From Spirochaetia bacterium UBA2205 (GTDB lineage: Bacteria > Spirochaetota > UBA4802 > UB4802): 58,498 nt of DNA. The position numbers and the translations under genes were made by a program. The stretch lies in assembly GCA_002328585.1 (NCBI GenBank), contig DCUV01000005.1, positions 1-58,498 on the forward strand, read 5' to 3'. Below the pieces are notes generated by a model. That model searched no databases. It was given only the letters and a program-made list of their open reading frames with translations, and was not told the DNA's origin. This document shows positions 54,262-58,498 of this stretch, piece after piece (position 1 is the first letter of the stretch; the number at the start of each line of letters is the position of its first letter).

Positions 54262-55413
54262 ATGACATCCATAATTACTTCAGCACTTTCGCTTATGCTT
54301 ATTTTTACTCAGGTTCCCCAAAGAAGTGTAGCAGGGAAAGACTATATTATCTGCGGCAATAACACCCAGCAAAAAATATATTATACCACCAGCAGCAACT
54401 ATAGCAAAAATCATAAAGGTGAGAAAGCAATTGACGATGATACGGCAACATCGTGGATGTCACTGCAGGGTGGCGATCAGTGGATAGAAATAGACTTTGT
54501 AGTTAAACGCGTGATAACTGATATAAAGGTTGTTGCAGGTTATAGAGATAACTATCAAACCATTAAATATTTCATTTTGCAGTTTATGTATGATGGTAAA
54601 TGGTTTGATTTTGCACGGATTGATTTTTCCAGGAAGGAAAAAAGGGGATTGTTTGGCACCCATAGTGTCTATAATCCTGTGGCGGTGGCTAACTTAGGTG
54701 GTATAGACGCCAGCACATTCAGAATATATATCCCACAGGATGCGATAGTTAATGGATATGCTGCCATTGCCGAGATTGAGGTGTATGCAGGTAGTGGAAA
54801 ACTACAGTATTTTGATAAAAGGTTATATAATCTATGTTTTCCTATTAAGAATGGGCTATTCCCCGAAAACGATGCCGGCTATCCCAATTCGCCTCGAGGA
54901 TACCGCGGCGGCATACATTACGGACTTGATATATTGTATTATTATAATGAAGATAACTATCAACCAATTTTGCTGGATGAAACAACGCCGGTTTTAGCAT
55001 GTGCTGACGGGGTGGTTATACGAGCAGATTGTGATTATAAACCACCGGCAGAAGATGAATGGAAAAAGCTTTCGCTGTATTATCAAGGCAATCCCGCAAC
55101 ATTTGTACAACGATCATTTGGTGGCAGACAAATCTGGATAGATCATCAAAATGGGGTATTATCTACCTATAATCATCTTTCAAAGATTGATAATAAAGTA
55201 AATGTTGGCGGCAGGGTAAAAAAAGGTCAACGCATTGGATGGGTGGGAAATTCAGGACTGTTAGGCGAGGCTCAGGGCAAAAAGTGGGGGCAGCACCTTC
55301 ACTTTGAGCTGTGGGTGGATGGCATTTATTTAGGATACAATATGAACATAAATGAAATAAAGCGATACTTGCGCTGGATATTTGCAATTCGTGATATGGA
55401 GGAAGAACAATGA
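54262..55413 (+). CDS. discoidin (F5/8 type C) domain fused to M23/LytM peptidase
   Basis: A 383-residue exported protein. A short hydrophobic N-terminus (about 5-17) suggests a signal peptide. Residues about 38-170 form an F5/8C/discoidin-like sugar-binding fold (EKAIDDDTATSWMS, WIEIDFVVKRVITDIKVVAG, AAIAEIEVYAG). Residues about 205-360 are LytM-type: GGIHYGLDI (zinc His and Asp), GGRQIWIDHQNG, YNHLSKI and QHLHFELWVDG (HxH). It likely binds and cleaves cell wall, or acts as a divisome regulator. The stop overlaps the MFS gene (ATGA). Confidence 0.85.
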   Translation: MTSIITSALSLMLIFTQVPQRSVAGKDYIICGNNTQQKIYYTTSSNYSKNHKGEKAIDDDTATSWMSLQGGDQWIEIDFVVKRVITDIKVVAGYRDNYQTIKYFILQFMYDGKWFDFARIDFSRKEKRGLFGTHSVYNPVAVANLGGIDASTFRIYIPQDAIVNGYAAIAEIEVYAGSGKLQYFDKRLYNLCFPIKNGLFPENDAGYPNSPRGYRGGIHYGLDILYYYNEDNYQPILLDETTPVLACADGVVIRADCDYKPPAEDEWKKLSLYYQGNPATFVQRSFGGRQIWIDHQNGVLSTYNHLSKIDNKVNVGGRVKKGQRIGWVGNSGLLGEAQGKKWGQHLHFELWVDGIYLGYNMNINEIKRYLRWIFAIRDMEEEQ

Positions 55414-56579
55414 CTGATATAAAAAAGCGTGCATACCAGTTTATCATTATTTTTGGCATAATAAGCCTTCTGGGCGATATTATTTATGAAGGTGCTCGCA
55501 GTGTTAATGCACAGTATTTAAAAGAGCTGGGTGCCAATGCGCTGTGGGTTGGCATTGTTGCAGGGTTAGGCGAATTTGTAGGCTATGCAATACGGCTTGT
55601 TTCAGGATACTTAAGCGATAAAACAAGAGCATACTGGGTATTTACCTTTATAGGGTATGGGCTGCTTATCACAGTTCCTCTGCTGGCACTAACCGGTGTA
55701 TGGCAGGTTGCAGCTCTTTTGATGATAGGTGAACGTTTAGGCAAGGCGCTACGAAGTCCCGCAAAGGATACAATTTTGTCGCAGGTAACAACTCAGGTTG
55801 GCAGGGGGTTGGGATTTGGCTTGCATGAAGCAATGGATCAGATTGGCGCTATAGCCGGTCCGCTGATGTTTACTTTTATCTTTGCCTATGTGGTTGATTA
55901 CAACCTTGGATACACCATCATGTGGATACCATTTATTTTGCTTATGGGAGTTTTGATCATTGCAAAAATGTTGGTGCCACATCCTGAACAGTTTGAAAGC
56001 ACATCGCACAATAATTCGTCGGATGCTCTGACCCCAACATTCTGGCTATATAATGCGTTTTCAGCATTTGCAATCATAGGGTTTGCCAGTTTCCCCATTA
56101 TTGCCTTTCACTTAAAAAGTCACAATATTGTCAGCGATATGACTATACCTTTGTTATATGCGGTAGCAATGGGGGTTGATGCTGTCTTTGCCATAATTAT
56201 TGGCAAATTATATGATAAAAAGGGACTATTGGTACTATTAGTTATACCAATAGCTTCGGCGATAGTTCCGGTAATGGCTTTTAGCTTTCATTGGGTTACA
56301 GTAACAATTGGAATTATATTGTGGGGACTTGTGATGGCAGTTCATGAGACGATCATGCGTGCAGCGATTGCTGATTTGACATCACTGAAAAAACGCGGGA
56401 CCGGCTATGGAATATTCAATACCACCTATGGGCTCTGTATGTTTATCGGTGCAGTATCAATGGGCTGGTTGTATGAGATTGATTTGCGCTACATTATGGT
56501 TTTTTCATTATTAAATGAATTAATTGCACTGGTGCTTTTTGTGTATATTGTCAAATTCATACGATCAAAGAAACAATAA
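55410..56579 (+). CDS. MFS transporter
   Basis: A 389-residue major facilitator with about 12 hydrophobic segments. The loop between helices 2 and 3 has the family motif A in the form GYLSDKTRAYW; RSPAKDTILSQ and GLHEAMDQIGAIAGPL mark a subgroup often annotated only as MFS transporter. The substrate cannot be read. It is translationally coupled to the M23 protein, suggesting a linked envelope or transport task. It has an iterated word at 56259-56267. Confidence 0.88.
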   Translation: MTDIKKRAYQFIIIFGIISLLGDIIYEGARSVNAQYLKELGANALWVGIVAGLGEFVGYAIRLVSGYLSDKTRAYWVFTFIGYGLLITVPLLALTGVWQVAALLMIGERLGKALRSPAKDTILSQVTTQVGRGLGFGLHEAMDQIGAIAGPLMFTFIFAYVVDYNLGYTIMWIPFILLMGVLIIAKMLVPHPEQFESTSHNNSSDALTPTFWLYNAFSAFAIIGFASFPIIAFHLKSHNIVSDMTIPLLYAVAMGVDAVFAIIIGKLYDKKGLLVLLVIPIASAIVPVMAFSFHWVTVTIGIILWGLVMAVHETIMRAAIADLTSLKKRGTGYGIFNTTYGLCMFIGAVSMGWLYEIDLRYIMVFSLLNELIALVLFVYIVKFIRSKKQ

Positions 56580-56583
56580 TGTA

Positions 56584-56612
56584 TTGACATTAATATAATT
56601 ATGTACTACATT
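56584..56612 (+). promoter_or_regulatory. candidate promoter for the coiled-coil gene
   Basis: TTGACA at 56584-56589, exact consensus, with TACATT at 56607-56612 after 17 bases. The -10 matches four of six positions. It lies about 80 bases before the next gene. Confidence 0.45.
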
Positions 56613-56693
56613 ACTATATAAAAGCGGTATATAATGTATGTTTGTTTATTGTCATTATATATTTTGCTAATTTTATAATGAAGGAATGTTGGT

Positions 56694-57161
56694 ATGGCAT
56701 TAGAGCAAAAGGACATAGAGTTTATAGAAAATTATTTAAGGGAAAATGTATCTCGTATATTAACTGAGCAGAGTTTAGCAAAACCGCCCGTGGTATATGA
56801 GATAGAACTTCGCGAGCGTATGGTGCGCGTGGAAGAAGAGTTAAAACATCAACGCGAGTTAATGCAAAAAGGTTTTGAATTGATGGAAAAAAGCTTCCAG
56901 ATGATGGAAAGACGATTTGAAATGATTGACAAGCGATTTGAGCAGGTGGACAAGCGATTTGAGCAGGTGGACAAGCGATTTGATCAGGTGGACAAGCGAT
57001 TTGAGCAGGTGGACAAGCGATTTGAGCAGGTGGACAAGCGATTGGAATTGTTAGAGAACAGATTTGATCAGCTATCAAGACGGTTTTTTCAATTTATGAT
57101 ATGGACATTTGGCATGATTATATCGGCTACAGGAATTATCATTGCATTTATGAAGATGTAG
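56694..57161 (+). CDS. coiled-coil protein with a C-terminal membrane anchor
   Basis: A 155-residue protein. After a short N-terminal helix (IEFIENYLRENVSRIL), a long heptad coiled coil runs about residues 40-128, with five near-identical DKR(F)(E/D)QV units encoded by 21-base DNA repeats (56928-57032). The C-terminus is one membrane segment (FFQFMIWTFGMIISATGIIIAFMKM region, about 130-155). Similar proteins are common next to DNA-related or mobile genes, but their function is unknown. AAGGAATG precedes ATG. Confidence 0.75.
   Translation: MALEQKDIEFIENYLRENVSRILTEQSLAKPPVVYEIELRERMVRVEEELKHQRELMQKGFELMEKSFQMMERRFEMIDKRFEQVDKRFEQVDKRFDQVDKRFEQVDKRFEQVDKRLELLENRFDQLSRRFFQFMIWTFGMIISATGIIIAFMKM
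56928..57032 (+). repeat. 21-base minisatellite, five units
   Basis: Five head-to-tail units of 21 bases (each starting GACAAGCGATTTG) at 56928-56948, 56949-56969, 56970-56990, 56991-57011 and 57012-57032; unit 3 differs by one base (GAT for GAG codon). A partial sixth begins at 57033. Because 21 is a multiple of three, copy-number change adds or removes one heptad without a frameshift. Confidence 0.9.
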
Positions 57162-57216
57162 TTCTTGAGGTAATACATTGCAATAACTGTATATATACTA
57201 TAAATAGAACAAAGAT

Positions 57217-57987
57217 ATGAAATTAAAACTTATTTCGTGGAACGTCAATGGGATTAGAGCTGTTTATAAAAAAGGGTTTTACGATTGGTTCATCAACAAC
57301 AATGCGGATATTGTATGCTTGCAGGAAACAAAGGCAACAGAAGAGCAATTTTCCGGAGAGCTTTCAGAAATTCCTCATTATCAAAAATATTTCGCTACTG
57401 CCGAAAAAAAAGGGTATAGTGGTGTAGCTTTATTTACCAGGATACAGCCCGGGAAGGTTGAAACAGGATTTGGCATTCAACGTTTTGATAATGAAGGACG
57501 TATACTCATAGCATATTATGATGCGTTTGTATTGTATAATATATACTTCCCTAATGGAAAATCATCCAAAGAACGTTTGCAATATAAACTGGATTTTTAT
57601 GATGCATTTTTAGAACATGCTGAAAAGGTACGTAACCATGGTCATAGTATTATCATGTGTGGTGATGTTAACACAGCACATACTGAACTTGATTTAGCCC
57701 GTCCCAAAGAAAATGAAACCGTTTCAGGATTTTTGCCACAGGAACGTGCATGGATCGATAAGTTTATATCCAGTGGTTATGTTGATGCATTTCGTTTATT
57801 TGTAAAAGAAGGTGGGCACTACTCATGGTGGGATTACAAAACAAAGGCTCGCGAGCGTAATATAGGATGGAGGATTGACTATTTCTTTATCAGTGAAGAT
57901 TTAAAAACAAAGGTAAAAGATGCGTTTATACAAAACAATGTTGAAGGTTCAGATCATTGTCCTGTTGGTATTGTAATCGACCTGTAA
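57217..57987 (+). CDS. xth: exodeoxyribonuclease III
   Basis: A 256-residue AP endonuclease/3' exonuclease: LKLISWNVNGIRAV (metal Asn), IVCLQETKA (metal Glu), YSGVALFTR, NIYFPNGKSS, IIMCGDVNTAHTELDL (catalytic Asp-Asn), the YSWWDYKTKARERNIGWRIDYFFIS block, and GSDHCPVGIVIDL with the catalytic Asp-His. It repairs abasic sites; with endonuclease V and uracil-DNA glycosylase elsewhere in the window it belongs to base repair. It stands alone after the coiled-coil gene. Confidence 0.97.
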   Translation: MKLKLISWNVNGIRAVYKKGFYDWFINNNADIVCLQETKATEEQFSGELSEIPHYQKYFATAEKKGYSGVALFTRIQPGKVETGFGIQRFDNEGRILIAYYDAFVLYNIYFPNGKSSKERLQYKLDFYDAFLEHAEKVRNHGHSIIMCGDVNTAHTELDLARPKENETVSGFLPQERAWIDKFISSGYVDAFRLFVKEGGHYSWWDYKTKARERNIGWRIDYFFISEDLKTKVKDAFIQNNVEGSDHCPVGIVIDL

Positions 57988-58370
57988 TCGATAGAGCAAC
58001 TTTTTTTTGTCATCTCCATTGTCATAGCCTACCATGCCCTTTGCTTGATGCTACCATAACTGCGATTCCATGTTTTAAGCGATAATTCCATTATGCACAT
58101 TCTTTATTTTATACAGAATTAATATGCTGTGGATATAAATAAAAAATGTTTTAGTCAATTTATTGTTACTGTAAATTTTGAAGATGCTTAATAAAAATAT
58201 ATAAAACAATGATGGGCGATAGTTACTGATGAATGGTTGTACTTTCTAAAAAAATTTTATTGAAATCAATTGAATGTTAGTATATATTAAAATACTATAC
58301 AACCTGGTTTGTGTTATGGAAGCTACATTATGTATTATCTCATTTCATTATCACAGTAGAGGATTATTAT
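57988..58370. other. intergenic region with one iterated word
   Basis: This 383-base stretch has no supported ORF or RNA. It holds one full GGCGATAGTTACTGA at 58215-58229 and a short T run after the xth stop (58001-58008) without a convincing hairpin. The right end supplies AGAGG before the next gene. Confidence 0.5.
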
Positions 58371-58498
58371 ATGCCAGTATATGAATTCAAATGTAAGCAC
58401 TGCAATGCTGTTTTCAGCGAATTGCGAAAGATAGGTGATACAAAAGCTCCTGAATGTCCAAACTGCCACTCAGATGATACTGAAAAAATATTTTCGGT
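58371..58498 (+). CDS. FmdB-like zinc-ribbon protein (5' part)
   Basis: The first 42 residues of a protein cut by the window edge: MPVYEFKCKHCNAVFSE, then APECPNCHS. Two CxxC knuckles (KCKHC and ECPNC) and the MP.YEF.C start are diagnostic of the FmdB/CxxC_CxxC_SSSS putative regulatory family, a small zinc-binding protein of unclear role. AGAGGATTATTAT precedes ATG. Confidence 0.85.
   Translation, partial: MPVYEFKCKHCNAVFSELRKIGDTKAPECPNCHSDDTEKIFS

Larger units (their letters stand above)
5210..58224. repeat. dispersed iterated word GCGATAGTT / AACTATCGC
   Basis: At least 20 exact copies by eye. Start positions as GCGATAGTT on +: 5210, 7983, 38291, 39669, 46799, 53091, 54742, 56259, 58216. 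As AACTATCGC on +: 5250, 7858, 11552, 12197, 19551, 22126, 27454, 30213, 38559, 42686, 51343. Shortened forms (8 of 9): 42210, 42952, 47863, 49891. Thirteen copies carry a further G (GGCGATAGTT). At 39-40% G+C about 0.45 copies are expected on both strands. Confidence 0.85.

Noticed and set aside
56928..57032. Possible CRISPR array
   Set aside because: The units are adjacent with no spacers and lie inside a coding frame; no cas genes are present.
56722..57078. Opposite-strand ORF over the minisatellite with repeated IACPPAQ
   Set aside because: It is the shadow of the 21-base repeats; the + strand frame has a heptad coiled coil, membrane anchor and ribosome site.

Overview
This is a low-GC (I estimate about 38-40% G+C) bacterial chromosomal window, densely packed with mostly + strand operons. 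I see no rRNA, tRNA, CRISPR array, transposase or phage gene. The organism is diderm-like. It has MurE with a DNPR motif (meso-diaminopimelate type), a 7TM-DISM/SpoIIE phosphatase, several HEAT-repeat proteins, RecBCD and a Leptospira-like mix of housekeeping genes. I lean towards a spirochaete-like lineage, but this is inference; nothing in the window fixes the phylum.

Layout. 1-1.5 kb: tail of an unknown ORF, endonuclease V, and a HEPN/nucleotidyltransferase pair whose nucleotidyltransferase is broken by two stop codons. 1.8-9.1 kb: a tightly coupled glycine-cleavage/lipoylation operon (flavoprotein oxidoreductase, gcvT, gcvH, gcvPA, gcvPB, lipA, lipoate ligase) with no dihydrolipoyl dehydrogenase. 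9.1-11.7 kb (- strand): small protein plus ferritin-like/VIT1 metal transporter, and a HEAT-repeat protein. 11.9-14.1 kb: GerMN protein, CYTH enzyme and an exported protein with two W-rich repeats. 14.2-16 kb (- strand): glnB-amt. 16.2-30.2 kb: a long dcw cell-wall/division cluster (mraZ, rsmH, ftsL, murE, murF, mraY, murD, ftsW, murG, murC, ftsQ, ftsA, ftsZ) without ftsI, murB or ddl. 30.2-37.5 kb: signalling and metabolism (degenerate receiver/ATPase protein, HEAT protein, DEDDy exonuclease, 7TM-SpoIIE phosphatase, ilvD, class III cyclase). 37.9-44 kb: patatin, family 4 uracil-DNA glycosylase, GNAT protein, small proteins, rmuC. 44.2-53 kb: recC-recB-recD with 4-base overlaps. 53-58.5 kb: ketopantoate-reductase-like enzyme, discoidin/M23 peptidase, MFS transporter, a minisatellite-encoded coiled-coil protein, exonuclease III and the start of an FmdB-like zinc-ribbon protein.

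The most unusual signal is not a gene. A non-palindromic word GCGATAGTT (reverse complement AACTATCGC) occurs at least 20 times by eye on both strands, about 40-fold more than base composition predicts. It lies in different reading frames inside genes and in intergenic DNA. A longer form GGCGATAGTTACTGA occurs exactly three times, and one copy is paired with an inverted copy to form a 12-bp hairpin after the uracil-DNA glycosylase gene. This resembles the genome-wide behaviour of DNA uptake sequences or other highly iterated words. Two intergenic regions (37.6-37.8 kb and 43.4-43.7 kb) also hold a separate family of nested palindromic repeats.
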